Assembly (NCBI GenBank): GCA_031280275.1
Contig: JAITGX010000015.1
Location: 1-43,094 of the forward strand
Reading direction: 5' to 3'
Length of the DNA stretch: 43,094 bases
From: Synergistaceae bacterium
Lineage (GTDB): Bacteria; Synergistota; Synergistia; Synergistales; Aminobacteriaceae
Shown here: positions 32,640-41,120 of the stretch, piece by piece
Position numbering within the stretch: position 1 is the stretch's first letter
Layout: every line of letters begins with the position of its first letter
Notes under the pieces: model-generated
Seen by the model: the letters and a program-made list of their open reading frames with translations, nothing else
Databases searched by the model: none
What the model was told of the DNA's origin: nothing
Position numbers and translations under genes: made by a program

Positions 32640-35215
32640 AAATACCGGACCTCTCCGTCGTGACCCTCGTCGGCGCGTCGGGAAGCGGAAAATCCACCTT
32701 TGCCGCGCGCTTTTTTAAACCCACCGAGGTTCTGAGTTCCGACTTTTTCCGCGGGATGGTCTCCGACGACGAGAGCGACCAAAACGCGACTAAAGACGCT
32801 TTCGACGTGCTCTATTACGCGGCGGACAAGCGTTTGAGCGCGGGAAAACTCGTCGTTATCGACGCCACAAACGTTCAAAAAGAAGCCCGCGCCCCCACGC
32901 TGGAACTCGCGCGGAGACAAGACGTCCACGCCGTCGCCATCGTGCTCGACGTCCCAGAGGAACTCTGTCAGGAGCGAAACAAGGCGAACCCGGCGCGCAA
33001 CTACCCGCCTCACGTCATCCGCAATCACTCGAGGGCGCTCCGGCAATCCATCAAACACCTGCGAAAAGAGGGGTTCCGTTATATCCACGTCCTGAAATCG
33101 CCAGAGGAACTCGACGCGGTGGAGGTCGTCCGCGTTCCCCTTTGGAACGACAAGCGGGAAGAAAAAGGGCCCTTTGACATTATCGGGGACGTTCACGGCT
33201 GTTTCGACGAGCTGTGTGAACTCCTCGAAAAACTTGGCTACACGGTGGACGCGAACGGCCGCATGGCTTTATGGGAGGGGGAACCCCGGCGCAAGGCCGT
33301 CTTTTTAGGGGATTTCTGCGATCGCGGGGAGAAGAACGCGGATGTGCTGCGGCTGGTGATGAACATGGCTGCCCTCGGTCTGGCGTTCTGCCTTCCAGGA
33401 AACCATGACGTAAAGCTGCTGAAATACCTTGAGGGCGCGAAGGTGGAACCCGCTCACGGCCTCGGCAAGACCATCGCGGAGCTTGAGGGCGAAACGCCGG
33501 AGTTTCGTGAGAACGTGAGAAAGTTTCTGGACTCTCTCGTCAGCCACTACGTACTGGACGGAGGGAAGCTGGTCGTCGCGCACGCTGGACTGCGAGAGAA
33601 GTTCCAGGGGAGGGCGTCGGGGCGCGTGCGGTCCTTTTGCCTCTACGGCGAGACCACGGGTGATCGGGACGAGTTCGGCCTGCCCGAGCGGATGGACTGG
33701 ACGGAGGAGTACCGCGGGCGCGCGGCGGTGGTCTACGGCCATGTCGCTTCGGAGGACGTCAGAGTACTGAACGGCACGTTCGGTATCGACACAGGCTGCG
33801 TTTTTGGAGGGCGGCTCACGGCCATGCGCTGGCCGGAGAGGGATATTATCGCCGTCGAGGCCAAGCGGGAGTATTACGCACCAGCGAAGCCCCTAGTGGT
33901 CCTCGATGAGCGGGGGTATTTTCTGGACGCGAAAGACGTCGCCGGAAAACGCCGAATCAGCACGAGCCTCTTCGGCGGCGTTCTTGTAAAAGAAGAAAAC
34001 GCAGCCGCGGCTTTCGAGATAATGAGCAGGTTCGCGGCGGACCCCAGGTGGCTCGTCTACCTGCCTCCTACCATGTCGCCCTGTGCGGCCAGCCCCTTGG
34101 AGGACTGCCTGGAGCAGCCCGCTGAGGCGTTTGAGTACTTTCGCTCCAACGGCATCGAAAACGTGATATGTGAGGAAAAGCACATGGGCAGCCGTGCCGT
34201 TATCATAGTTTGTCGCAGCGAGAAAGCGGCCGCCTCCCGCTTCGGCGTCGGCGACGGCTCCCGCGGCATCGTCTACTCCCGGACAGGCCGGCATTTTTTC
34301 GAAGCGGAGAACGAAGGCCGCGAGGGGGAGTTACTGGCGCGGCTCGGCGATGTCCTGAGCGAAACCAACTTCTGGGAAGATTTTTCCACAGACTGGGTTT
34401 GTCTTGACGCGGAGCTGATGCCTTGGTCGGCTAAGGCGCAGAAGCTGCTCTCCGAGCAGTACGCCGCTGCGGGGGAGGCCGGGCGCCTTGGGCTGTCCTC
34501 CGCGCTCAGGGCGCTCGAACGGGCAAAGGAAAGAGGCGTGGTACCCCTCGGCGTAAAAGACGTAAAAAAGGGAACGTCGGGGATGAACGTCGACGTGGGC
34601 AAGCTTCTGGAGAAGTACAGGGCGCGTGAGGCGGCGCTGACGCGCTACACGGAGGCATACCGCCGCTACTGCTGGCCGTCTCCCTCCTTGGACGACCTGC
34701 GCGTCGCGCCCTTTCACGTTTTGGCCACCGAGGATCATGTATGGAAGGACACGGACCACGCCGAACACATGCGAGTTGTGGAAAAATACGCGGCCGGACG
34801 CGATCCCATTTTCATCGCGACGAATCACCTGCTTGTCACCCTGGGCGACGAGAGGAGCGTCCAAACCGGGGTATCCTGGTGGACCCGGCTCACGGAGTCC
34901 GGCGGCGAGGGAATGGTGGTCAAGCCGTTGGGTTTCGCGGCAAAACGCGGCTCGAAGCTGCTCCAGCCGGCGGTCAAATGCAGGGGGCGCGAGTACCTGC
35001 GCATCATCTACGGCCCAGAGTACACGGAATCCCATCACATGACGCGCCTCAAAAAACGTTCCCTTGGGAAGAAAGGACGCCTGGCTCTTGACGAGTTCGC
35101 CCTGGGCATGGAGGCGTTGGATCGGTTCGTAAGGAGGGAACCGCTCTACCGCGTGCACGAATGCGTCTTTGGCGTGCTGGCGCTGGAAAGCGAGCCCGTG
35201 GACCCAAGATTATAG
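32630..35215 (+). CDS. pnkp: Polynucleotide kinase-phosphatase/RNA ligase Pnkp
   Basis: 861 aa, near the 870 aa of the Clostridium thermocellum enzyme. It heals and seals broken RNA with Hen1. Three domains are visible: a 5'-kinase with P-loop GASGSGKS (15-22), a 2',3'-phosphatase with GDVHGCFDE (D187, H189), GDFCDRG and GNHD, and a ligase-type adenylyltransferase with K517 in EKHMGSRAV and K765 in EGMVVKPL. The C-terminus matches the family's LKKRSLGKKGRLALDEFALG. ATG 32630 lies in the end of hen1, with GGGGG at 10 bp. The gene ends in a 6-bp convergent overlap with ksgA. Confidence 0.96.
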   Translation: MRIEIPDLSVVTLVGASGSGKSTFAARFFKPTEVLSSDFFRGMVSDDESDQNATKDAFDVLYYAADKRLSAGKLVVIDATNVQKEARAPTLELARRQDVHAVAIVLDVPEELCQERNKANPARNYPPHVIRNHSRALRQSIKHLRKEGFRYIHVLKSPEELDAVEVVRVPLWNDKREEKGPFDIIGDVHGCFDELCELLEKLGYTVDANGRMALWEGEPRRKAVFLGDFCDRGEKNADVLRLVMNMAALGLAFCLPGNHDVKLLKYLEGAKVEPAHGLGKTIAELEGETPEFRENVRKFLDSLVSHYVLDGGKLVVAHAGLREKFQGRASGRVRSFCLYGETTGDRDEFGLPERMDWTEEYRGRAAVVYGHVASEDVRVLNGTFGIDTGCVFGGRLTAMRWPERDIIAVEAKREYYAPAKPLVVLDERGYFLDAKDVAGKRRISTSLFGGVLVKEENAAAAFEIMSRFAADPRWLVYLPPTMSPCAASPLEDCLEQPAEAFEYFRSNGIENVICEEKHMGSRAVIIVCRSEKAAASRFGVGDGSRGIVYSRTGRHFFEAENEGREGELLARLGDVLSETNFWEDFSTDWVCLDAELMPWSAKAQKLLSEQYAAAGEAGRLGLSSALRALERAKERGVVPLGVKDVKKGTSGMNVDVGKLLEKYRAREAALTRYTEAYRRYCWPSPSLDDLRVAPFHVLATEDHVWKDTDHAEHMRVVEKYAAGRDPIFIATNHLLVTLGDERSVQTGVSWWTRLTESGGEGMVVKPLGFAAKRGSKLLQPAVKCRGREYLRIIYGPEYTESHHMTRLKKRSLGKKGRLALDEFALGMEALDRFVRREPLYRVHECVFGVLALESEPVDPRL

Positions 35216-36040
35216 CGCATGAAACTGAAAAGCGTTGTAAAGGCACAGCCACTCTTCGCCGGAGAGGTCCTCGGCGCGGGTTCGAAGGTCGATGGCGGCG
35301 GCGTCTAGGAGAGAGCGCCAGTCCTCCGCGCCGGCAAAGCCCTTCAGGTTGTTGAGAAGCGTCTTGCGGCGCTGACGGAATCCGGCGTGGAGCAGGGCGG
35401 GCCAAAAGGGGTCATCCATCAGGTAAAAACCGCGTTCCAGCACGATCTCCACCAGGGCGGATTCGACGCGCGGCGCGGGCCGGAAGCACTGGGACGGCAC
35501 CTTGCGAACGAGAGTCGTCTTGCCCATAACCTCCAGGGCCGCGCCCAGAGGGTAGCGCTCCTTGGTGTCGCGGGGCGCGGTCAGCCGGTCGGCCGCCTCC
35601 TTCTGAACCATGTATAGGTGATAGGTGAGTCCGCGGGAGGCGAAGGTCAGCAGACGCCAGATCAGGGGCGTCGTGATGTTGTAGGGAATGTTCGCCACGG
35701 CCTTGTTGGGAAATGGCTCAAACAGCCCGTAATCAACGCACACGGCGTCTCCCCAGATGAGTTCCAGCTGAGGGCAGCGGGCGCGGAGGGGTTCCAGACG
35801 GTCTTGCAGGCGGAGGTCCACCTCGACGGCGTAGAGCCGCGCGCAGCCCGCGCGAAGCAGTTCCTCCGTCAGCACGCCCCGACCCGGCCCCACCTCCAGC
35901 AGCACGTCGTTCGGCATCACGGCGGCGCGCTCCACGATGGCCGACAAGACGCCCCGATCAACAAGGAAGTTCTGCCCAAAACGCTTCCTGGGTCGGAATA
36001 TTTTTTCTGGGCCTCGCGAGGTTTCCAGTCTGTCAGGCAT
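35210..36040 (-). CDS. rsmA: 16S rRNA dimethyladenosine transferase RsmA (KsgA)
   Basis: 276 aa. It dimethylates A1518 and A1519 near the 3' end of 16S rRNA, a late step in small-subunit assembly. Motifs: KRFGQNFLVD, EVGPGRGVLTEEL (SAM binding) and the catalytic ANIPYNITTP. The C-terminal domain has GFRQRRKTLLNNL. ATG 36040 shares one base with the stop codon of the preceding gene (TGATG), with a GGGGTGGTGG stretch upstream, so the two are coupled. It overlaps the pnkp end convergently. Confidence 0.96.
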   Translation of the reverse strand: MPDRLETSRGPEKIFRPRKRFGQNFLVDRGVLSAIVERAAVMPNDVLLEVGPGRGVLTEELLRAGCARLYAVEVDLRLQDRLEPLRARCPQLELIWGDAVCVDYGLFEPFPNKAVANIPYNITTPLIWRLLTFASRGLTYHLYMVQKEAADRLTAPRDTKERYPLGAALEVMGKTTLVRKVPSQCFRPAPRVESALVEIVLERGFYLMDDPFWPALLHAGFRQRRKTLLNNLKGFAGAEDWRSLLDAAAIDLRTRAEDLSGEEWLCLYNAFQFHAL

Positions 36041-37425
36041 CAACCACCACCCCGCTTTTCTTGACTTTTCTTGAGGCGAACCTTAACCCCACCGGTCAGT
36101 TTCAGGAGCCGTTCCGGCTCTATGGGGAAAAAGGCGTGATCTGTGCCCGCCGCGGCCCAAACCACGGGGTGAAGGAAAAGGTCCTCGTCCAGGAGTGCGG
36201 GCATTGGAACGGGATAGCCCGTCGGGGGAACCCCGCCCGCTCGGAATCCGAAGTTCTCGAACGTGTAGTCCGGCGGGGCCATCCTCACCTTCTTGGCCTT
36301 CGCCTCGCGGGCCACGGCACGGAGGTCCGCTCGGTTCGCGCCGCTCATCAGCACCAGCATGGGGCGGTCCTCCGCCAGGAACAAGAGGCTCTTCAATATC
36401 TCCTCGGCAGGAGCGCCCACGGCCTTAGCGGCGTCCTCCACCGTGAAGATAGTTGCCTTTGTCGTCTTGATCGTGATGTCCGCACACCCGTTCGCGTTGA
36501 GCGCGTCCCGTACCTTTTCAACGGAACCCTCGCTCGGTTCCGTGTGAAGGGTGATGAGGGCATTCCGGCCGAGGAGGTTTTCCAGTTCTGTTTCGAGGTT
36601 AGAGGCGATGTCGTGGGCGCGCTTCAAGCTCATGCGGCCGTCCAGGACGATGTGAGCCTCCACTGCCACGTAGAAGCCGATCCTCCGCGTTCTGACCTTG
36701 TGAATGTCGCGAATATCCGGGAACTTCAGGGCTGCCGCCTTGATGGCGTCCACCTGAGACGGAGCCAGAGAGGTGTCCAGGACCTCCCCGATGCTGTGCC
36801 AGAAAATGGTGACGGCGGCGTGGAGGATAAAGACGCTGACCACGACGGCCGCCACAGGGTCGAGAACCGCCCAGTCCGGTCCGCCCAGAAGACTCCCTCC
36901 GATGCCCAGCAGCGCACCCACGGAGGATAGGGCATCCGTGCGGTGGTGCCAGGCGTTGGCTTTCATGGAGGGGCTTTGCAGCTCATGTCCCACCGCGAGG
37001 GTATAGCGGTACAGCCCTTCCTTAAAGAGAATCGAGATCAGGGCCGCCCATAGGGCTACGGCTCTTGGAGCGAGAAGCTCGCGGCCCCGTACAACGTCCA
37101 GGATGCTGGCGCTCCCCTCAAAAAAGATTCCCAGCCCCACCACCAGCAGCACCAGCCCGCAGAAGGCCGCCGCCAGCGTCTCGATCCTGCCGTGCCCGTA
37201 GGCGTGGTCTTCGTCTGCGGGTATGTTGGTGTAGCGCAGTCCCAAGAGCACGGCAAAGTCCGTCAGCAGGTCCGAAAGGGAGTGCGTCGCGTCGGCGATC
37301 ATGGCGTCGCTGCGCCCCAAAAACCCCGCCGCGTACTTCGCCGCCGTGAGGGCCGCGTTAATCCACATCCCCACCAGCGTTGCCTTGACGCCCTCTTTTG
37401 TCCTTTGTTCCTGCGCGTCTGTCAT
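36040..37425 (-). CDS. Fusion of a cation diffusion facilitator with a YbaK-type aminoacyl-tRNA deacylase domain
   Basis: 461 aa in one uninterrupted frame. Residues 1-300 are a CDF efflux protein: six membrane helices with the metal sites DATHSLSD (D45-D52) and WHHRTD (H160-D164), and a cytosolic C-terminal domain. Residues about 302-446 are a YbaK/ProX-like domain: K345 in EILKSLLFL, then GGVPPTGYPVP, LLDEDLF and VWAAAGTDHAFFPI, the editing-domain pattern that hydrolyses mischarged Cys- or Ala-tRNA. I know no precedent for this fusion. It could link Zn2+ or Mn2+ level to tRNA editing, or be simple gene joining. GGGAGGATGAG precedes ATG 37425. It lies between recG and rsmA. Confidence 0.85.
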   Translation of the reverse strand: MTDAQEQRTKEGVKATLVGMWINAALTAAKYAAGFLGRSDAMIADATHSLSDLLTDFAVLLGLRYTNIPADEDHAYGHGRIETLAAAFCGLVLLVVGLGIFFEGSASILDVVRGRELLAPRAVALWAALISILFKEGLYRYTLAVGHELQSPSMKANAWHHRTDALSSVGALLGIGGSLLGGPDWAVLDPVAAVVVSVFILHAAVTIFWHSIGEVLDTSLAPSQVDAIKAAALKFPDIRDIHKVRTRRIGFYVAVEAHIVLDGRMSLKRAHDIASNLETELENLLGRNALITLHTEPSEGSVEKVRDALNANGCADITIKTTKATIFTVEDAAKAVGAPAEEILKSLLFLAEDRPMLVLMSGANRADLRAVAREAKAKKVRMAPPDYTFENFGFRAGGVPPTGYPVPMPALLDEDLFLHPVVWAAAGTDHAFFPIEPERLLKLTGGVKVRLKKSQEKRGGG

Positions 37426-37470
37426 TTCTCATCCTCCCCTTTAGGGTTCCTGTCCCCTTCTCTGATTGTA

Positions 37471-39528
37471 TCAGGCTGTACCCGCCAGCTCCAGCGCGGC
37501 GCCCAGCCGCGACGCCAACGCCTGAGCCAGGAGAGGCTCACTTTTCAGCTCTGGGTCCCGATCGATGAGGTGCGCGGCCTCGCGCCGGGCCAGTTCCAGT
37601 ATCTTATGGTCGCGAACCAAATCGGCCACGCGGAAGTCGGTGACGCCATGCTGGCGGACGCCGCATATCTCGCCGGGCCCCCTCTGCCGAAGGTCCAGCT
37701 CCGCGATCTTAAACCCGTCAGAGGAAGAGAGCATGGCCGAGAGCCGCGCCTCTCCCTCCGGCGTGGTCTTCCCGCTCAGAAGAACACAGTGACTCTCTCC
37801 CTCGCCCCTGCCCACCCTGCCCCGGAGCTGGTGGAGCTGGGCGATGCCGAAGTGGGCGGCGTCCTCGATCACCATGACGGTAGCGTTGGGTACGTCCACC
37901 CCTACCTCGATGACGGAGGTGGCCACGAGAAGGTTGGTCTCACCCCCAGCGAAGGCTGCCATGACCGATTCCTTCTCACCCGTGGGCAGCTGGCCGCTGA
38001 TGAGCGCCACGCGCAGTCCTGGCAGGGCCTTTGCCAGCTCCTCGCGGCGGGAGAGGGCGGAGGACAAATCTAATTTCTCGCTCTCCTCGATCAGAGGGCA
38101 AACCCAGTAAGCCTGATGACCCCTCCGCGCCTCCTCTTGTATGAAATTCAGGAGGCGCGCCATCTGCTGAGGAGAGTTCCCCACGCGATGGGTTTTGACG
38201 GGTTGACGACCCGCCGGAAGTTCATCCAGCAAGGACACGTCCAAGTCCCCGTAGATAGAGAGTGTCAAGGTGCGCGGAATGGGCGTTGCCGTCATCACCA
38301 GCACGTGAGGAGAATCCGTCTTTGCCAGAAGCGCGTTTTTTTGGAGCACGCCGAACCGATGCTGCTCGTCCACCACGGCCAGCCCCAGCCGTTTGAACAC
38401 CACCTTACCGCCGAAGAGCGCGTGAGTCCCCACCACGATCCCCGCCTCCCCAGAGGCGATCGCCGCCAACACCCGTCCCCGCTCCTTCCGTGAAAGGGCG
38501 CCGGTCAGCAGCTCGACTTGAACGTCCAGTCCCGCCAGCAGGTTCTGGAGTCGAAGAAAATGCTGCTGGGCCAAGATTTCCGTGGGAGCCATGAAGGCCG
38601 CCTGAGCCTCGCCGTCCACGGCGACAACCAGCGCCGCCAGGGCCACAGCCGTCTTGCCGGAGCCCACGTCGCCTTGAAGCAGGCGGTTCATGGGAACTTC
38701 CGAGCGCATATCTGCCACCACTTCACCGATGGCACGGGTTTGAGCCCTGGTCAGGCGAAAGGGGAGGGCTTTCAGGAAAGCAGCGTATTTTTCTCCAGGT
38801 TTTAGGGGACCGGTACAAGCCCGTGACGAAGTGCGTCTCTTCTTGCGCAGCAAAAGCCCTGTTTGCAGCAGGAAAAGTTCGTTAAAGGCCAAGCGGTTGC
38901 GCGCCCTCAGCCAGCTTTCATGTTTCTGGGGATGGTGCAGCTCGGCCACGGCCTGACGGAGATCTGAAAATTTGTACTTTTGGCGTATCGTTGACGGAGT
39001 GAAGTCCTGAACTTCAGAGAGGCAGGTGTCCAGCACGGTGGACACGATACGCCGGACCCACTTGGAGGGGAGTCCTGCCGTGGCGGGATAAATGGGGACG
39101 ATGCGCCCCACGGATTGGGGATCGGACTCGTCGAGCACCTCGAATTCCGGGTTGGTTAGTTGAAGCCCCTCCCGCGCCTCTACCCTGCCATAGAGCGCGA
39201 CGCGGACTCCGGGGGTGAGCGCGTCCCCCAGTTTGGGGACGTTGAACCACACTGCCCGCGCCATGTCCTTGCCGTCGCCCAGCAGAGCTATTGAGATCTC
39301 CAGCCCCCGGTGGGAGGTTCGCCGATCGAAGGCCAGCACCTCCGCCACCACGGAAGCCATCTGCCCAGCAACCAAGGTTGAGAGCGAAGTGATGTTCCGG
39401 CGATCTTCGTAGCGGCGCGGGAAAAAAAACAAAAGGTCCTCCACCGTTCTGACGCCCAGGCGCAGAAACGCACGTTCTCTCGCTTCGCCCACGCCTTTGA
39501 CGAACCGTACCGGGGAAGACAGACTCAT
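37471..39528 (-). CDS. recG: ATP-dependent DNA helicase RecG
   Basis: 685 aa. It reverses stalled replication forks and moves branches in recombination. The N-terminal wedge (OB) domain with the RRYEDRR motif is followed by the helicase core: Walker A GDVGSGKT, the DEQHRFG box II, TATPIPRT, and motif VI QLRGRVGRGEGESHCVL. All are intact. No clear ribosome-binding site precedes ATG 39528; a GGCGG is the best candidate. The divIVA gene ends 25 bp before. Confidence 0.96.
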   Translation of the reverse strand: MSLSSPVRFVKGVGEARERAFLRLGVRTVEDLLFFFPRRYEDRRNITSLSTLVAGQMASVVAEVLAFDRRTSHRGLEISIALLGDGKDMARAVWFNVPKLGDALTPGVRVALYGRVEAREGLQLTNPEFEVLDESDPQSVGRIVPIYPATAGLPSKWVRRIVSTVLDTCLSEVQDFTPSTIRQKYKFSDLRQAVAELHHPQKHESWLRARNRLAFNELFLLQTGLLLRKKRRTSSRACTGPLKPGEKYAAFLKALPFRLTRAQTRAIGEVVADMRSEVPMNRLLQGDVGSGKTAVALAALVVAVDGEAQAAFMAPTEILAQQHFLRLQNLLAGLDVQVELLTGALSRKERGRVLAAIASGEAGIVVGTHALFGGKVVFKRLGLAVVDEQHRFGVLQKNALLAKTDSPHVLVMTATPIPRTLTLSIYGDLDVSLLDELPAGRQPVKTHRVGNSPQQMARLLNFIQEEARRGHQAYWVCPLIEESEKLDLSSALSRREELAKALPGLRVALISGQLPTGEKESVMAAFAGGETNLLVATSVIEVGVDVPNATVMVIEDAAHFGIAQLHQLRGRVGRGEGESHCVLLSGKTTPEGEARLSAMLSSSDGFKIAELDLRQRGPGEICGVRQHGVTDFRVADLVRDHKILELARREAAHLIDRDPELKSEPLLAQALASRLGAALELAGTA

Positions 39529-39553
39529 AAAAACCGCCAGAGGAGGTGGTGGG

Positions 39554-40360
39554 TCAGGAAATGGCCACCTCGTCCTCCTGGTCGTCCAAGACGGGGGTGA
39601 AGGACAAGGTCATTCCCCCGACCTCCTGTTTCTTGGTTCCTGGGTCGCGCTCGGGGGGCGGGGTACCCTTATCTATCTTCTGTCCCGCCTCCGCGATGAT
39701 CTGGGAAAATGCGGACACCAGGTCGATGGAGTTCCGCAGGAGGCGGTGCCTTGCCATCTGGAGGGTGGTGAGTTCGCGCTTGCTTTCCTCAATTTCGTGT
39801 CTGACCTTGCCGGCCACGCGGCGCGCCTCCAACCGGGCCGCGGCCGTAATGTCGCTGGCTCGGTCGTTGGCCTCGGTCATGCGCTTGGCGATCTCCGCGT
39901 CCACGTTGTCGAACCGCCGCCGTGTCTCTTTTTGCAGGTCTTCGGCCTCGGAAAGGATACGCGCCGCCTCCACCCGGGCCGCAGCCACAATCTCGTCAGC
40001 TTCGCTCTCCGCCTCCTCCCTCCGCCGGCGCGCCTCCAACTCGATTTCGTCGAGCTGCGCCCGCGCCTTGTCCAGGATCAGTTCCGCGTGGTGCTTCGCC
40101 TCATCCTCCTTATCCTTGGCGCTTTTTTGGGCCAGGATCAGAGCGTCTTTGATGGTGTCCTTCATGGCCTCGTGGCGCTTCAACGTCTCCTCGAGGTCGT
40201 AAATCCTCCTTTGAAGTTCGCCCTGGCGCGCCGCGTAAGCCTCCAAGTCCTCGGCGATTTGGTCCAAAAACTCCTCCACGTCGGGGATAGAGTACCCCCC
40301 GAAGGACGCTTTTTTGAAGATTTTCATCTCTACGTCTTTAGCGGTCAAAAGCTCCGTCAT
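39554..40360 (-). CDS. divIVA: DivIVA-domain coiled-coil protein
   Basis: 268 aa. The N-terminal DivIVA domain is seen as LTAKDVEMKIFKKASFGGYSIPDVEEFLDQI, split here at residues 5-36; it binds curved membrane. A long coiled coil (about 40-215) and an acidic tail follow. In Gram-positive bacteria the protein marks poles and septa. The coiled coil is longer than in the Bacillus protein. It has AGGAGGGAA before ATG 40360 and overlaps sepF by 23 bp, so the pair is coupled. Confidence 0.9.
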   Translation of the reverse strand: MTELLTAKDVEMKIFKKASFGGYSIPDVEEFLDQIAEDLEAYAARQGELQRRIYDLEETLKRHEAMKDTIKDALILAQKSAKDKEDEAKHHAELILDKARAQLDEIELEARRRREEAESEADEIVAAARVEAARILSEAEDLQKETRRRFDNVDAEIAKRMTEANDRASDITAAARLEARRVAGKVRHEIEESKRELTTLQMARHRLLRNSIDLVSAFSQIIAEAGQKIDKGTPPPERDPGTKKQEVGGMTLSFTPVLDDQEDEVAIS

Positions 40361-40769
40361 CGGCTATTCCCTCCTCACTCCACCCCTGGAACATTCCTTC
40401 GCGCGGGGTTATGACAAAAAGAGACGACCCTATCTGCGTGCTTTGCCCCTTGTGCGCGAACGCGACCCCCCGCATGAAGTTGATGTAGTCGCGCGCGTCA
40501 TGGATGCGATCTGCTCCCGCTCCCTGAAGGCTAAGTACCAGCATGGCCCCGTCCAGCAAAACGTCGCGCAGCCGCAGTTTCATCTCCTCCGAGGGGATAC
40601 CCTGAAAAAAAACCAACCTTGGAGAGGAGGGTTTTCCGCGCGGTTCTTCCTTCCGCGCGGGCCTGGTTTTCTTTGCCGGCTTAGGCTGCTCCTCGTAACT
40701 CGAATATTCGTCCTCGTCCTCCTCGTAGTCGTCCCCGTAAAACCCCAAAAGCTGCAATAGCTTCTGCAC
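40338..40769 (-). CDS. sepF: Cell division protein SepF
   Basis: 143 aa. SepF anchors and bundles FtsZ at the septum. The start is GTG 40769, placed by AGGAGG (40779-40784) at a 9-bp spacing; the short N-terminal amphipathic helix MQKLLQLLGFY is the usual membrane-binding start. An acidic linker (DDYEEDEDEYSSYEE) leads to the SepF core with the LRDVLLDGAMLVLSL segment and DYINFMRGVAFAHKG, typical of the FtsZ-binding domain. The frame reaching to 40898 is not needed. First gene of the sepF-divIVA-recG operon. Confidence 0.85.
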   Translation of the reverse strand: MQKLLQLLGFYGDDYEEDEDEYSSYEEQPKPAKKTRPARKEEPRGKPSSPRLVFFQGIPSEEMKLRLRDVLLDGAMLVLSLQGAGADRIHDARDYINFMRGVAFAHKGQSTQIGSSLFVITPREGMFQGWSEEGIADDGAFDR

Positions 40770-40806
40770 CCAGCAATCCCTCCTCCGAGAACAGGAAGTC
40801 GCTTTT

Positions 40807-40835
40807 ATTTTATCCACATAAGGCAAATAAAGCAA
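40807..40835 (-). promoter_or_regulatory. Promoter of the sepF operon
   Basis: On the minus strand TTGCTT (40835-40830), a 17-bp spacer and TAAAAT (40812-40807). The 17-bp motif lies 18 bp upstream, at 40854-40870. Confidence 0.55.
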
Positions 40836-40853
40836 GAAAAACCCCCTAGCGCG

Positions 40854-40870
40854 CAGGGCAAACGCATCAA
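40854..40870 (+). repeat. 17-bp promoter-linked motif, copy 3
   Basis: CAGGGCAAACGCATCAA lies 18 bp upstream of the sepF -35 box. It differs from the copy at 617 at two positions. Confidence 0.55.
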
Positions 40871-41120
40871 GAAAGGATAAGCCTTTGTCAATGCTCAATT
40901 AGCCATTCCGCATGTAAAATTTATCAATTAAGTGATATTATGGATTTATGCTCTTTAAAACTATATATTGCTTAAATTATCACTATATGATAATATAAAT
41001 AAATCATTAGCAAAAGGATGTAGGTTACGGGATATGTATAGGATACGAAGGAAAGGAGCCGCAAATTGCTTGCTTCGATTTGATGTATTAGTCCTGAAAG
41101 CATCGTTTTAGCGTGATCAA
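40871..41120. other. AT-rich intergenic region between sepF and trmB
   Basis: About 350 bp without a gene (40770-41120). It holds the sepF promoter, the 17-bp motif, and the trmB promoter with its palindrome (40968-40996). A lone TTGACA on the minus strand (40891-40886) has no matching -10. Nothing else that I can support is visible. Confidence 0.5.
40968..40996 (+). promoter_or_regulatory. Promoter of trmB-rsmD with overlapping palindrome
   Basis: TTGCTT (40968-40973), a 17-bp spacer and TAATAT (40991-40996). Within it ATTATCA-CTATA-TGATAAT (40976-40994) is a perfect 7-bp inverted repeat, possibly an operator, but it is AT-only enough to be chance. Confidence 0.45.

Noticed and set aside
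40886-40891. Minus-strand TTGACA upstream of sepF
   Set aside because: No -10 sequence lies 16-18 bp downstream; the TTGCTT/TAAAAT pair nearer to sepF is preferred.
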